64,000 nucleotides of DNA from JAPOXR01 sp965199765 (GCA_965199765.1 CBDATC010000002.1:868001-932000); one strand, 5' to 3'; shown: positions 42,374 through 52,211, numbered from the stretch's first letter. The notes: generated from the sequence alone by a model not told the origin. A program made the numbers and translations.

Positions 42374-43357
42374 ATGAAGATACTAACGAGTTTCGCACTC
42401 GCCGGTGCCCTTGCGGGCGGTGGCGCAATGGCAGCTGATGAAGTTACATTGCAGCTGAAATGGGTAACGCAGGCACAATTCGCCGGCTACTACGTTGCCT
42501 TGGACAAAGGATTCTATGCAGAAGAAAATCTGGATGTGACCATCAATGCAGGCGGGCCTGACATTGCACCGCCGCAGGTTCTGGCAGGCGGCGGGGCCGA
42601 TGTGATTATCGAATGGATGCCCGCAGCGCTTGCGAGCCGTGAAAGAGGGTTGCCTCTCGTGAACATCGCACAACCATTCAAATCCTCTGGCATGATGCTG
42701 ACTTGCCGAAAGGATTCGGGCATTAAATCACCTGCGGATTTTCCAGGCAATACGCTTGGTGTCTGGTTCTTCGGCAATGAGTATCCGTTCCTCAGCTGGA
42801 TGAGCCAACTGAACATTCCGACCGACGGAAGCTCTGGCGGAGTTACAGTTCTCAAGCAAGGGTTCAACGTCGACCCAATTCTGCAAGGTCAGGCTCAGTG
42901 CATTTCGACCATGACCTATAATGAATACTGGCAGGTGATTGATGCTGGAATTCCAGCCGAAGAGCTTGTGACATTCAAATACGAAGATCAGGGCGTTGCA
43001 ACGCTTGAAGACGGGCTTTACGTTGATGAAAACCGTCTCAGCGAGCCGGAATTCGTAGACAAGATGATTCGGTTTGTCCGAGCGTCCATGCGCGGCTGGA
43101 AGTTTGCCGAAGAAAATCCTGATGAAGCGGCGCAAATCGTTCTCGACAACGATGCGACCGGTGCGCAAACCGAAGTGCATCAAAAACGCATGATGGGCGA
43201 AATCGCAAAACTAACCGCCGGTTCAGACGGCGCGCTGGATCCTGCCGATTACGAACGAACTGTGAGCACTCTGCTGGCTGGAGGTTCTGATCCGGTTATC
43301 ACCGCACCGCCGACCGGTGCGTGGACCCACCAAATCACCGACGCTGCATTGAACTAA
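42374..43357 (+). CDS. NMT1/THI5-type ABC substrate-binding protein, pyrimidine operon
   Basis: 327 residues with a signal peptide ending near AMAADEVT and the THI5-like opening LQLKWVTQAQFAGYYVALDK followed by GFYAEENLDVTINAGG. This is the subfamily often annotated as hydroxymethylpyrimidine or pyrimidine-precursor binding. Its place in a uracil-degradation operon supports pyrimidine uptake. AGGAG precedes the ATG. Confidence 0.87.
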   Translation: MKILTSFALAGALAGGGAMAADEVTLQLKWVTQAQFAGYYVALDKGFYAEENLDVTINAGGPDIAPPQVLAGGGADVIIEWMPAALASRERGLPLVNIAQPFKSSGMMLTCRKDSGIKSPADFPGNTLGVWFFGNEYPFLSWMSQLNIPTDGSSGGVTVLKQGFNVDPILQGQAQCISTMTYNEYWQVIDAGIPAEELVTFKYEDQGVATLEDGLYVDENRLSEPEFVDKMIRFVRASMRGWKFAEENPDEAAQIVLDNDATGAQTEVHQKRMMGEIAKLTAGSDGALDPADYERTVSTLLAGGSDPVITAPPTGAWTHQITDAALN

Positions 43358-43376
43358 GCGACGCGAATTACTCAGT

Positions 43377-43395
43377 GGACCGGGCAATCCGGTCC
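43377..43395 (+). terminator. Terminator-like hairpin after pyrimidine operon
   Basis: GGACCGG, a 5-base loop (GCAAT) and CCGGTCC form a perfect 7-bp GC-rich stem 20 bases after the last gene, followed by GCTTTCCC. The T-run is weak but position and stem fit a transcription end. Confidence 0.65.
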
Positions 43396-43582
43396 GCTTT
43401 CCCACATATCTCACTCATATGAATCGCATGTCCGGCGTATGCCGGATTCAGCGTAGAATTGAGATCATCTTTTTGATCTGTTGAATTCCCGCTTCGGCAC
43501 CGCGTTTCTTGGTCACAAATCCGCGGTTTCGCAGGAGGTGATGATTCAACGATTTAATCTGCAAGACTGTGCGGCAATCCGC

Positions 43583-44356
43583 TTAGCCGCAAGCGAACGG
43601 GCACGGATCATAAGTGATGTGCTCCAGATAAAGGCCATGCGCCGGTGCAACCGGCCCGCAGCGGTTTCGATCCCGAGCAAGCAGCGATTCCCGGACCGAG
43701 CGAGTTGTCATGGATCCTGAGCCAACGCGTTCGAGCGTTCCCACAAGACTTCTCACTTGCCGGTGAAGAAAACTTCTGGCGCGGAATCTGATGTCGATCT
43801 CAGTTCGACCAAGGAAATGAGAGTCCTTGATCTCAATACTGTCCAAAGTCTTGATCGGTGAAGCGGCTTGACAGCGCACTGATCTGAATGTGGTGAAGTC
43901 ATGCCGTCCAATCAGCATCTGAGCAGCCGCGCTCATGGCACCAATATCCAATTGACCAACGCGTCTCCAGGCCAGTTCTTTTTCCAAGGCCAGTGGAGCT
44001 CTACGAATAATAATTCGATAAAGATAACGGCGTTGAATCGCCGAAAATCTTGCACTGAATTCGCCGTCGACCCGTGCAGCTTCCAGCACGGAAACAAGAT
44101 TGGGCTTCAGATGCGCGTTCAGCGCATCACAGAGTCTGGAGGGGTCCCAGTCTTTTTCCAAATCAAAATGGATCACCTGCCCCAATGCGTGCACACCTGT
44201 ATCGGTCCGGCCTGCGGCTGTGACATATGCAAGGTTCGGCTCAAGCCTTCGCAAAGCGTTCTCAACGGTCTCTTGTGCGGAAAGGCCGTTTTTTTGACGC
44301 TGCCACCCGACAAATCCACCACCATTGTATTCCAGCCTAGCAGCAAATCTTGGCAT
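43583..44356 (-). CDS. truA: tRNA pseudouridine(38-40) synthase
   Basis: 257 residues on the minus strand. The catalytic Asp is in AAGRTDTGVHALGQVIHFD, and FLHRQVRSLVGTLERVGSG is the conserved C-terminal block. LEYNGGGFVGWQRQ is the N-terminal strand. I start at MPRFAARLEYNGGGF (44356), as the upstream extension is not family-like. It modifies uridines 38-40 in tRNA anticodon stems. Confidence 0.93.
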   Translation of the reverse strand: MPRFAARLEYNGGGFVGWQRQKNGLSAQETVENALRRLEPNLAYVTAAGRTDTGVHALGQVIHFDLEKDWDPSRLCDALNAHLKPNLVSVLEAARVDGEFSARFSAIQRRYLYRIIIRRAPLALEKELAWRRVGQLDIGAMSAAAQMLIGRHDFTTFRSVRCQAASPIKTLDSIEIKDSHFLGRTEIDIRFRARSFLHRQVRSLVGTLERVGSGSMTTRSVRESLLARDRNRCGPVAPAHGLYLEHITYDPCPFACG

Positions 44357-44794
44357 GATGCATTCTGTCTCCAAATTTCCGACTATCCGCGACCACAAAG
44401 GATTTAGCCAACCCCGAATCAATTCTGTGGGACAATCGGAGCAACAGGAAAAACTAATTCAATCCTCAATTTGTCCGAACAGCAATCAACATGCCATCAC
44501 TTCGAACCTGTTTTCACTCAGCGTTGATTCCAATTCTTCAAAGCGGAAGTTTAACAAAGAAAGCACGCCTTACTTCAAACCAAATGCCGCATTGATTCCG
44601 GCTGTTCGAAGCAGGCGCGGATTGTGTCTTGGCTGGCTTGGCTTCAAAGTGCTCGTTTTGGGTCATAAATGCATGGGTTTACAATATTTGCATGAGATAT
44701 GCTTAGGTCTTCCGCAACTCCGAACAATCGGATGAAGTTCACAGAGCAGGCGAAACTGCATTGCCCGGTCAAGCAAGACACGAGAAAATAATTC
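44357..44794 (+). other. Intergenic region between truA and photolyase
   Basis: 438 bases, AT-richer than flanking genes. It must hold the divergent promoters. No gene or RNA recognised. Confidence 0.45.
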
Positions 44795-46222
44795 ATGGAC
44801 CGTAATCCTGCTATTGTCCTGTTTCGCGAAGATTTGAGGCTGGCCGATCATCCCGCTCTTTCAGCAGCGGTGGATTCTGATTCACCACTCGTGCTTCTTT
44901 ATGTGCATGACGAAGCATCCCCCTTCCCGCATGGCGGCGCGCGAAGATGGTGGCTGCACCACTCCTTGACCGCACTTTCCGATCGTGTCCTGCAACGTGG
45001 GGCAAAGCTGAATATTCTGCGTGGAAACACCGAATCTCTTGTGAAGTCTGTCATCACCGAGACCAATGCCAAGAGCGTCTATTGGACACGCCGATACGCT
45101 CCGCATCAAATCGAAAAGGACCGCTCGATTAAATCGGCGTTGAAGGGATCCAAAATCCATGCTGTCAGCAAAAACGGTCGACTCTTATCGGAACCATGGA
45201 AAATTCTGACCCATAGCGGCAATCCCTATCGCATTTTCACGCCCTTTTATCGACGTTTTCTGCAGCTGCGCGAGTCGCGATTTCCACTTCCCGCGCCTGA
45301 ACTTCACAATAGCATCGCATTGCCGCATTCCCTTTCCGTCGAAGATCTCGGTTTGCTTCCAGCCAACCCTGATTGGACAATCGGATTCACAGAACATTGG
45401 ACACCGGGTGAACAAGGTGCAATGTCGGCTCTGGAACAATTTCTTGCGAAGTCAGCGAAGACTTACAAACAGGACCGCGACTATCCGGCTCTCGCAGGCA
45501 CATCATTTCTTTCACCGCACCTGCAGATGGGCGAAATCAGTCCCCTCCAAATCCTTTCACGATATAATCAGCTGCACGACATGATCGGCGCATCGAATGC
45601 AGCTGATAAATTCCTGTCGGAACTCGCATGGAGAGAATTCAGCTACCATCTGTTGTTCCACTTTCCATCCGTCTTGCAGCAGCCGTTCCAACCGAACTTC
45701 AAGATGTTTCCATGGCGTGAAAATCACCATAATCTCAGAGCGTGGCAAACCGGGCGGACCGGATATCCGATTGTGGATGCTGGAATGCGCCAGCTCTGGC
45801 ACACTGGCTATATGCACAACCGGGTGAGGATGATCACCGCCTCATTCTTGACAAAGCACCTGCTTATCAATTGGCAGCGGGGCGCGGAGTGGTTCTGGGA
45901 TACACTGGTTGATGCGGACATCGCTTCCAACACAATTGGATGGCAATGGACCGCCGGCTGCGGACCGGACGCCGCGCCCTTTTTCAGAATTTTCAACCCA
46001 ATCCTTCAAGCGCAAAGATTCGACCCGGAAGGGACCTTCATCCGAAAATGGGTGCCCGAACTCTCCCGCTTGCCGGCCGCCTACTTGAAGGCACCGTGGA
46101 CCGCGCCGTCGAACGTGCTGTCCTCCGCAGGAATCGCGCTGGGCGCAACCTACCCATACCCGATCATCAATCACGAATTCGCCCGCAGCCGAGCGCTGAG
46201 TGCGTATGCGGAGATCAAGTGA
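44795..46222 (+). CDS. phrB: Deoxyribodipyrimidine photolyase (class I)
   Basis: 475 residues. The N-terminal antenna-binding Rossmann domain (NPAIVLFREDLRLADHPALS) is followed by the FAD-binding helical domain: FLSELAWREFSYHLLFHFP, MRQLWHTGYMHNRVRMITAS, and the Trp-rich flavin block SNTIGWQWTAGCGPDAAPFF. It repairs cyclobutane pyrimidine dimers using light. The family also holds cryptochromes; the conserved WREF and GWQW blocks favour photolyase. Light exposure of the host is implied. Confidence 0.9.
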   Translation: MDRNPAIVLFREDLRLADHPALSAAVDSDSPLVLLYVHDEASPFPHGGARRWWLHHSLTALSDRVLQRGAKLNILRGNTESLVKSVITETNAKSVYWTRRYAPHQIEKDRSIKSALKGSKIHAVSKNGRLLSEPWKILTHSGNPYRIFTPFYRRFLQLRESRFPLPAPELHNSIALPHSLSVEDLGLLPANPDWTIGFTEHWTPGEQGAMSALEQFLAKSAKTYKQDRDYPALAGTSFLSPHLQMGEISPLQILSRYNQLHDMIGASNAADKFLSELAWREFSYHLLFHFPSVLQQPFQPNFKMFPWRENHHNLRAWQTGRTGYPIVDAGMRQLWHTGYMHNRVRMITASFLTKHLLINWQRGAEWFWDTLVDADIASNTIGWQWTAGCGPDAAPFFRIFNPILQAQRFDPEGTFIRKWVPELSRLPAAYLKAPWTAPSNVLSSAGIALGATYPYPIINHEFARSRALSAYAEIK

Positions 46223-46441
46223 TATTCTCGGACACCATGCCAATGCCGATACATTCCGAAGGAAGCGCATTCCGCTACATCTTCTCCGCTGCAACAGGAA
46301 CGATGTAGAGTTGCCGCATGTAAGGCGCAAAACTATAGAGGCACCTTAAATCCCCAATTCTCAGGCCAATGATTGGACTGAGAGTTTTGCTTCAGCATGG
46401 TTAGATCCATCACGTGAGGCGACCGCATAGAGGACCACATC

Positions 46442-47563
46442 ATGTCGGCATCCATTGAAGATTATCGAAGCACGCTGCAACTGCCCAAGACCGAATTCCC
46501 GATGCGGGCAAGCTTGCCGGCAAGAGAGCCCGAATGGCTGAATCGGTGGGAGCGAATCGGCATCTATGATGAACTGCGCAAAAAGCAAGACCGACCGGAT
46601 TTCGTGCTTCATGACGGTCCGCCATATGCAAACGGACACCTGCATATCGGTCACGCGCTCAATAAGATTCTAAAGGATATGATTGTCCGCTCCCAACAGA
46701 TGATGGGAAAGGATTCGCGCTATGTTCCTGGCTGGGACTGCCATGGCTTACCGATAGAATGGAAAATCGAGGAGCAGTATCGAAACAAGGGAATTTCAAA
46801 GGATGATGTTTCGGTGATCGAACTGCGCCGGGATTGCCGTCAGTTCGCCGATCGCTGGGTTGCTGTGCAGCGTAACGAATTCCGCCGCTTAGGTGTGATC
46901 GGCAACTGGGATCATCCATATCTGACAATGGATTTTGATGCGGAAGCGGTGATCGCCGCCGAATTCATGATCTTCGTCATGAATGGCACCCTTTACCAAG
47001 GCTACAAACCCGTTCTTTGGTCAACGGTTGAAAAAACCGCGCTTGCGGAAGCCGAAGTCGAGTATAGGGATCACAAGAGCGATGCAATTTGGGTCAAGTT
47101 TCCGCTGCATGCATCGGCCTCGGATCTGGGTAAAGATGTGTCGGTGCTCATATGGACCACGACACCATGGACGCTGCCTTCAAACCGCGCCATCTGCTTT
47201 AACCCGCAAGTGAATTACGGTCTCTACGAAATCACAGACGCGCCAGAGGATAATTGGCTGACCATCGGCGCTAGAATTTTGTTGGCCGATGATTTGGCCG
47301 AGGAGTGTTTTTCGACCGCGCGGGTTCAAAAATATACGCGTATTCGTTCGGTCGCAGCCGCTGAGCTGGAACGAATGACCTGCGCACATCCCTTTCGGGG
47401 TATGGTTCCGTCCTCTGAGCCTGAAAAAACCGCTGGGACTTCAATGTTTCGCTTATTCCGGCAGACCATGTTGCCGGCGATGCTGGAACTGGATTTGTGC
47501 ACACTGCCCCTTCACATGGTGATGATGATTTCAAAATCGGTCAGAAGCACGGGCTCGAAATGA
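46442..47563 (+). CDS. ileS: Isoleucyl-tRNA synthetase, N-terminal part (frame-broken)
   Basis: Encodes the class I synthetase start: LHDGPPYANGHLHIGHALNK includes HIGH, then GWDCHGLPIEWKIE. The frame leaves the family pattern after SEPEKTAG, at a run of six A (47424-47429). Reading one extra A would give EKNRWDF and continue into the frame of the second part. The ORF then ends at 47563 in unrelated sequence. ileS is normally essential, so this is a base-call error, a recent mutation or slippage, not a silent pseudogene. Confidence 0.88.
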   Translation: MSASIEDYRSTLQLPKTEFPMRASLPAREPEWLNRWERIGIYDELRKKQDRPDFVLHDGPPYANGHLHIGHALNKILKDMIVRSQQMMGKDSRYVPGWDCHGLPIEWKIEEQYRNKGISKDDVSVIELRRDCRQFADRWVAVQRNEFRRLGVIGNWDHPYLTMDFDAEAVIAAEFMIFVMNGTLYQGYKPVLWSTVEKTALAEAEVEYRDHKSDAIWVKFPLHASASDLGKDVSVLIWTTTPWTLPSNRAICFNPQVNYGLYEITDAPEDNWLTIGARILLADDLAEECFSTARVQKYTRIRSVAAAELERMTCAHPFRGMVPSSEPEKTAGTSMFRLFRQTMLPAMLELDLCTLPLHMVMMISKSVRSTGSK

Positions 47564-49362
47564 CGGATAACGTTCGGGAAGACGGAAGTTTTCGTGAAGA
47601 CTTACCCCTGTTCGGCGGGCATGCCGTCTTTTCTGAAAACGGCCGTGAGGGCACCGCCAATCGAGAAGTTATCATGCGGTTGCGGGAAGTCGATGCACTC
47701 GCGGCACGGCGCAGAATCACACATTCCTATCCGCACAGCTGGCGCTCGAAAGCACCACTGATTTACCGCTGCACACGACAATGGTTTGCTGGAATTGATG
47801 TGGTGATCGGAGATCAGCGTGATGAATTCGGCACGACAATTCGAGAGCGGGCCTTAAACTCAATCAACAGCTTTGTGTCGTGGGTACCGCCATCGGGCCG
47901 CAACCGTCTCTACTCAATGATTGAATCTCGGCCGGATTGGGTCCTTTCGCGACAGCGGACATGGGGTGTGCCGCTCACCTGTTTCACCAAGAAAAATTGC
48001 AAGCCCAGCGATCCGGACTTTCTCTTGCGCGACGAAGCCGTGAACCGTCGGATCGTTGATGCATTCAAAGACGAAGGCGCTGACGCGTGGTATCGGCCGG
48101 GGGCAAAAATTCGATTCCTTGATGGTCTGCATGACCCAGATGAGTATGAACAAGTCTTTGATATCTTGGATGTTTGGTTTGACTCAGGCTCGACGCACGC
48201 CTTTGTGCTCCGCGACCGTTCCGACGGACCGAAGGATGGAATTGCGGATATCTACCTTGAAGGAAGCGATCAGCACCGGGGTTGGTTTCATTCATCGATG
48301 CTGCAATCCTGCGGGACCAATGGCCGAGCCCCCTATCGCGAGGTTCTGACCCACGGTTTCACGCTGGACGAAAAAGGCATGAAGATGGCCAAGTCGCTCG
48401 GCAACACTGTCGCGCCCGAGGCAATCGTGCGGCAAAGCGGCGCCGATATCCTGCGTCTTTGGGTCGCGCAGTCCGACTACCGCAAGGATCTGCGGATTGG
48501 CAATGAAATACTCAAGGGTGTTACCGACAGTTATAGACGGATTCGGAATTGCTTTCGCTTCATGCTGGGCAACCTTTTTGATTTCGAACCGTCCAACGCC
48601 GTCTCCGCATCGGAGCTGCCTGAACTGGAACGATGGGTCCTGCATCGTATCGCGGAAACGGATGAAGTTGTAAGAAAGGGCTACGAGGCGTACGACTTTC
48701 AAAGTGTCTACCAAGCCATCTTTCATTTGACGAACACCGATCTATCCGCATTCTATTTCGATATTCGGAAAGACGCTCTCTACTGCGACGGACCGGACAA
48801 CCCTCGCCGCCGCAGCGCACAAACGGTTTTGGATATTCTTCACCGGTTTATGAGTGCTTGGCTAGCTCCGATCCTCGTGTTCACCGCAGAAGAAATCTGG
48901 CTTTGCCGGTATCCAGGAGAGCGATCATCTGTGCATCTGCGGGATTTTCCAGAAGTGCCGGAAGAGTGGACAGACGACATGCTGGCCAAGCGATGGGAAA
49001 CTGTTCGGCATATCCGGAGAGTCGTGACCGCCGCGCTGGAGATCCAACGCAAAGCGAAAATTATCGGTTCAAGTCTTGAGGCCTGCCCAACGATTTACAA
49101 TGTGGATGAAGGCGCGCTGGAAGGTTTGCGTCATCTGGACTTCGCTGACATATTCATCACATCTGACTATGAGTTTTCCAAAGAATCCCCGCCTGACGAT
49201 GCGTTTTCGCTTCCCGAATCACCGGGGATCTTTGTGTCCGTGGCGTTAGCCAAAGGCAGGAAATGTGAACGCTGTTGGAAGTATCTGTGCGACGTTGGCA
49301 CGCACGCTTATGCCGATGTCTGTCAACGCTGCAACGATGTGCTTATAACGGCAATGCGCTAA
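47497..49362 (+). CDS. ileS: Isoleucyl-tRNA synthetase, C-terminal part (frame-broken)
   Basis: Continues ileS in the +1 neighbour frame, which is in fact open from about 47425 (DFNVSLIPADHVAGDAGTGF, then HTAPSHGDDDF). It includes the editing/CP1 end, the KMSKS-type loop GMKMAKSLGN (Ala replaces Ser in the middle), the anticodon-binding domain, and C-terminal zinc cysteines CERCWKY and CQRC. The full protein would be about 973 residues. Confidence 0.88.
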   Translation: MHTAPSHGDDDFKIGQKHGLEMTDNVREDGSFREDLPLFGGHAVFSENGREGTANREVIMRLREVDALAARRRITHSYPHSWRSKAPLIYRCTRQWFAGIDVVIGDQRDEFGTTIRERALNSINSFVSWVPPSGRNRLYSMIESRPDWVLSRQRTWGVPLTCFTKKNCKPSDPDFLLRDEAVNRRIVDAFKDEGADAWYRPGAKIRFLDGLHDPDEYEQVFDILDVWFDSGSTHAFVLRDRSDGPKDGIADIYLEGSDQHRGWFHSSMLQSCGTNGRAPYREVLTHGFTLDEKGMKMAKSLGNTVAPEAIVRQSGADILRLWVAQSDYRKDLRIGNEILKGVTDSYRRIRNCFRFMLGNLFDFEPSNAVSASELPELERWVLHRIAETDEVVRKGYEAYDFQSVYQAIFHLTNTDLSAFYFDIRKDALYCDGPDNPRRRSAQTVLDILHRFMSAWLAPILVFTAEEIWLCRYPGERSSVHLRDFPEVPEEWTDDMLAKRWETVRHIRRVVTAALEIQRKAKIIGSSLEACPTIYNVDEGALEGLRHLDFADIFITSDYEFSKESPPDDAFSLPESPGIFVSVALAKGRKCERCWKYLCDVGTHAYADVCQRCNDVLITAMR

Positions 49363-49759
49363 ATTTTGGGAGCGGGAATATTTTGAACACATGGCTTTGT
49401 TGTGGCATTGCAGCAATCTTGGAAATTCCCGCAACACCTCATTTGGATTGTGAAATGAGTTCAGTCGAGGCGCGACTGGACTTAAACATCAAATCGGGCG
49501 GCCTTGTGCTTGATGTGTTTTCTGTGCTCCTTGCTCGACCGACGTCGCCGGCACACAGTGGAGCACGCGAAAGCACATGAATATGGATCTCGCTGCGCGA
49601 GATGAAACTTCAACATACCGGAGCCGCCGCATGATCGACCGTGCGAAAGATTCTGGACGCTGCCTCGCTCACTTTGTGATGAGAAAAACAAGCTGACCGA
49701 CAAACCGCACGGGACGGGGCGTTTACGAAAGTGGGGCGCTATGGGACCGGCTGCAGATC
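49363..49759 (+). other. Intergenic region with dispersed repeat
   Basis: 397 bases between ileS and ychF. It contains the repeat at 49603-49656, otherwise no gene. Short open frames on both strands are chance or IS debris. Confidence 0.5.
49603..49656 (-). repeat. Dispersed IS-end-like repeat, copy 1
   Basis: GATGAAACTTCAACATAC and the following GGAGCCGCC...GTGCGAAAGATTCT are shared, inverted and about 85% identical, with 62730-62792. The terminal GTGCGAAAGATTCT equals the reverse complement of the outer end of the IS256-like elements at 6.7 and 30.3 kb. It is likely the right end or a MITE of that IS family. Confidence 0.6.
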
Positions 49760-50857
49760 TCAAACATTGAACAGTATGTGAAGCACGTCTCCGTCTTCTA
49801 CCCGATAGTTCTTGCCTTCTGAACGAAACCGACCGGCTTCTTTGGCTCCCGCTTCACCGCCATAGGCAACATAATCCGTGTAGGACACTGTTTCTGCGCG
49901 GACAAAGCCGCGCTTGAGATCACTGTGAATCTTACCAGCCGCATCCAACGCTGTGGCACCGGTTGGAATTGTCCAGGCATTTGCCTCGCGGGCATTCGCG
50001 GTGAAAAAAGTTTGTAATCCGAGCAATTGGTAACCTGCTGAAATAACCCGTTTCAAACCCGAGTCTCCGCAATTCAACTCCTCCAAATATTCTTCCGCTT
50101 CACTCGGGCTGATTTCTGCCAACTGCTCTTCAATCGCGGCACAGCAAATGACGTGCTGATTGCCGCGCCGCGCCGCATACTCAGCCACTTCTGACGACAA
50201 TCGATTTCCTTCACCGGCCGACATTTCATCAACATTGCAGACAAACAAAACCGGCTTTGCAGTCAATAATCCGATCTGCTGCCAGCGGCTTTCGGCAGCT
50301 ACAGGAACTTCCACGCTGCTAGCCGGTTCACCAGCTTCAAGCGCCGCTTGGGCTTGCTTCAGCAGCGAATCGGTCGCCATCGCTTCCGGGTCCGCTCCAT
50401 TGAGCTTTCGCACCAATCTGGTTCTGACCCGTTCAACCATCTCAAGATCTGCGAGCATCAACTCGGTTTCAATGGTTTGAATATCGTCAATTGGATCAAC
50501 TTTGCCGGCAACATGCACAATATCGTCATCTTCGAAACAGCGAACAAGATGCAGAATGGCGTCCACTTCACGGATATTCGCCAGAAATTTGTTGCCAAGG
50601 CCAAGCCCCTTTGATGCGCCGCCGACCAATCCCGCAATATCGGTGAAGGTCATGCGGGCCGGCACAATTGAGTGCGAGCGCACAATGCGGGCGATTTCTT
50701 CAAGCCGAATGTCGGGAACAGCAACTTCGCCGCTGTTGGGTTCGATTGTGCAGAACGGATAATTCTCTGCCTGCGCGGCCGCAGTTCGGGTCAATGCATT
50801 GAATAAGGTGGACTTTCCGACATTCGGCAAGCCGACGATTCCAGTTTTAAATCCCAT
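49760..50857 (-). CDS. ychF: Redox-regulated Obg-like ATPase YchF
   Basis: 365 residues. P-loop GLPNVGKSTLFNALT, DIAGLVGGASKGLGLGNKF with the Obg/YchF switch region, and the C-terminal TGS domain (QTFFTANAREANAWTIPTG, RVEDGDVLHILFNV). It binds ribosomes and ATP and is conserved in almost all bacteria. ATG 50857 gives the standard MGFKTGIVGLPN start; the upstream open frame is not part of it. Confidence 0.93.
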   Translation of the reverse strand: MGFKTGIVGLPNVGKSTLFNALTRTAAAQAENYPFCTIEPNSGEVAVPDIRLEEIARIVRSHSIVPARMTFTDIAGLVGGASKGLGLGNKFLANIREVDAILHLVRCFEDDDIVHVAGKVDPIDDIQTIETELMLADLEMVERVRTRLVRKLNGADPEAMATDSLLKQAQAALEAGEPASSVEVPVAAESRWQQIGLLTAKPVLFVCNVDEMSAGEGNRLSSEVAEYAARRGNQHVICCAAIEEQLAEISPSEAEEYLEELNCGDSGLKRVISAGYQLLGLQTFFTANAREANAWTIPTGATALDAAGKIHSDLKRGFVRAETVSYTDYVAYGGEAGAKEAGRFRSEGKNYRVEDGDVLHILFNV

Positions 50858-50975
50858 GCCCTGTCCTTTTAAGTCCTTAGAAAGTTCCGGCGTGGCTTGA
50901 CTTCCCGCCGATACCTGAAGAATGTGCCAAACGTCCGCGATGCATAAAGCAACCAATGATATAGGGAGTGCCGCT

Positions 50976-51398
50976 ATGAATTTCATTCCGTACTTGACCT
51001 TTAATGGGGATTGCCAAGAGGCGTTTGAACGCTACGCTGAAATTTTTGCCGGTGAAATTCTCATGATGAGTCGATTTCGCGATGAAGAGAGCTGTGCGAA
51101 CATGCCGGAAGAGATACAGGATAAAGTCATGCACGCGCAGCTCAAGATCGGTGAGAATCTGCTAATGGCATCCGATACGATGACAACCCATTATCAGCTG
51201 CCACAGAGCACGCATATTTCAGTGAACTATGATGATCTTGACCAGGCAAAATCAATATTTGACCAGCTTTCGGATAGCGGCACGATCATGATGCCTTTTT
51301 CAGAAAATTTCTGGACCAAGGGCTTTGGCATGGTGCGAGACCGTTTCGGAACGCTTTGGATGGTCAATTTCAACAATCCCGCCTCAAAATATTATTGA
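50976..51398 (+). CDS. VOC-family protein (PhnB/YjdN type)
   Basis: 140 residues: MNFIPYLTFNGDCQEAFERYAE is the PhnB-like opening with the paired beta-alpha-beta-beta-beta units of the glyoxalase fold, and RDRFGTLWMVNF is near the end. The biochemical role of this branch is not known to me. Its ATG lies 118 bases from the divergent ychF start, and trpA follows 21 bases downstream. Confidence 0.8.
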   Translation: MNFIPYLTFNGDCQEAFERYAEIFAGEILMMSRFRDEESCANMPEEIQDKVMHAQLKIGENLLMASDTMTTHYQLPQSTHISVNYDDLDQAKSIFDQLSDSGTIMMPFSENFWTKGFGMVRDRFGTLWMVNFNNPASKYY

Positions 51399-51419
51399 AA
51401 CAATAGTCGGCAGACCACA

Positions 51420-52211
51420 GTGTCCCGAATCGAACAAACATTCGCTCGGCTCAAAGCGTCGCGGTCCAAGGCGTTTATTGCCTATATCATGGGCGGCGAC
51501 CCAAACTACGAAACCTCCTTGGAGGTCATGAAGGAGCTGCCTTGCGCGGGGGTTGATGTCATTGAACTCGGCATGCCCTTTACCGACCCGATGGCGGATG
51601 GACCTATTATTCAGCTCGCCGGACAGAGGGCCCTTGCGAACGGCCAAACACTGGCCAAAACGCTGAAGATGGTGCGTGAATTTCGTCAACAGGACGAAAG
51701 CACTCCGATTGTGCTCATGGGATATTACAATCCTATCCATAATGTCGGATCTGAACGGTTCTTGGCAGAAATGAAAGACTCAGGGGCAGATGGGTTGATT
51801 GTCGTCGATCTGCCTCCGGAAGAAGACCAAGAACTATGCATCCCAGCGCTGCGGACCGGGATCAACTTCATAAGACTCGCAACACCGACGACCGATGGAA
51901 CGCGTCTGCCGGCAGTGCTGAACAATACCAGCGGATTCGTTTACTATGTCTCCATAACCGGAATCACCGGTGCCGGTTCAGCTCAAGCTGAACACGTCGC
52001 TCCTGATGTTGCACGGATTAAGGCTGCCACTGACCTGCCCGTCTGCGTTGGTTTTGGCGTGAAAACAGCGGAAGCAGCCAAGGCGATCGCTGCTACTGCT
52101 GACGGAGTGGTCGTCGGATCATCAATTGTAGCCATGTTGGGCGCCAAGGAAAAACCCATTGATATCTTGAGATTCGTGAAAGAATTGGCCGCAGGTGCGC
52201 ACAGTTCGTGA
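51420..52211 (+). CDS. trpA: Tryptophan synthase alpha chain
   Basis: 263 residues from a GTG. The catalytic Glu is in DVIELGMPFTDPMADGPIIQ, and TDGTRLPAVLNNTSGFVYYV and GFGVKTAEAAKAI are family blocks. It cleaves indole-3-glycerol phosphate and passes indole to TrpB. trpB and trpF lie 4-5 kb away in the opposite orientation, so the trp genes are split. Confidence 0.94.
   Translation: MSRIEQTFARLKASRSKAFIAYIMGGDPNYETSLEVMKELPCAGVDVIELGMPFTDPMADGPIIQLAGQRALANGQTLAKTLKMVREFRQQDESTPIVLMGYYNPIHNVGSERFLAEMKDSGADGLIVVDLPPEEDQELCIPALRTGINFIRLATPTTDGTRLPAVLNNTSGFVYYVSITGITGAGSAQAEHVAPDVARIKAATDLPVCVGFGVKTAEAAKAIAATADGVVVGSSIVAMLGAKEKPIDILRFVKELAAGAHSS

Noticed and set aside
44325..44735. 136-codon open frame between truA and the photolyase
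   Set aside because: It overlaps the truA start on the opposite strand, has no ribosome site or motif, and looks like divergent promoter DNA.
47424..47430. Programmed -1 frameshift at AAAAAAC in ileS
   Set aside because: The zero frame partitions it as GAA-AAA-ACC, not the canonical X-XXY-YYZ register, and no downstream stimulator hairpin was evident. Six A is also short for transcriptional slippage.
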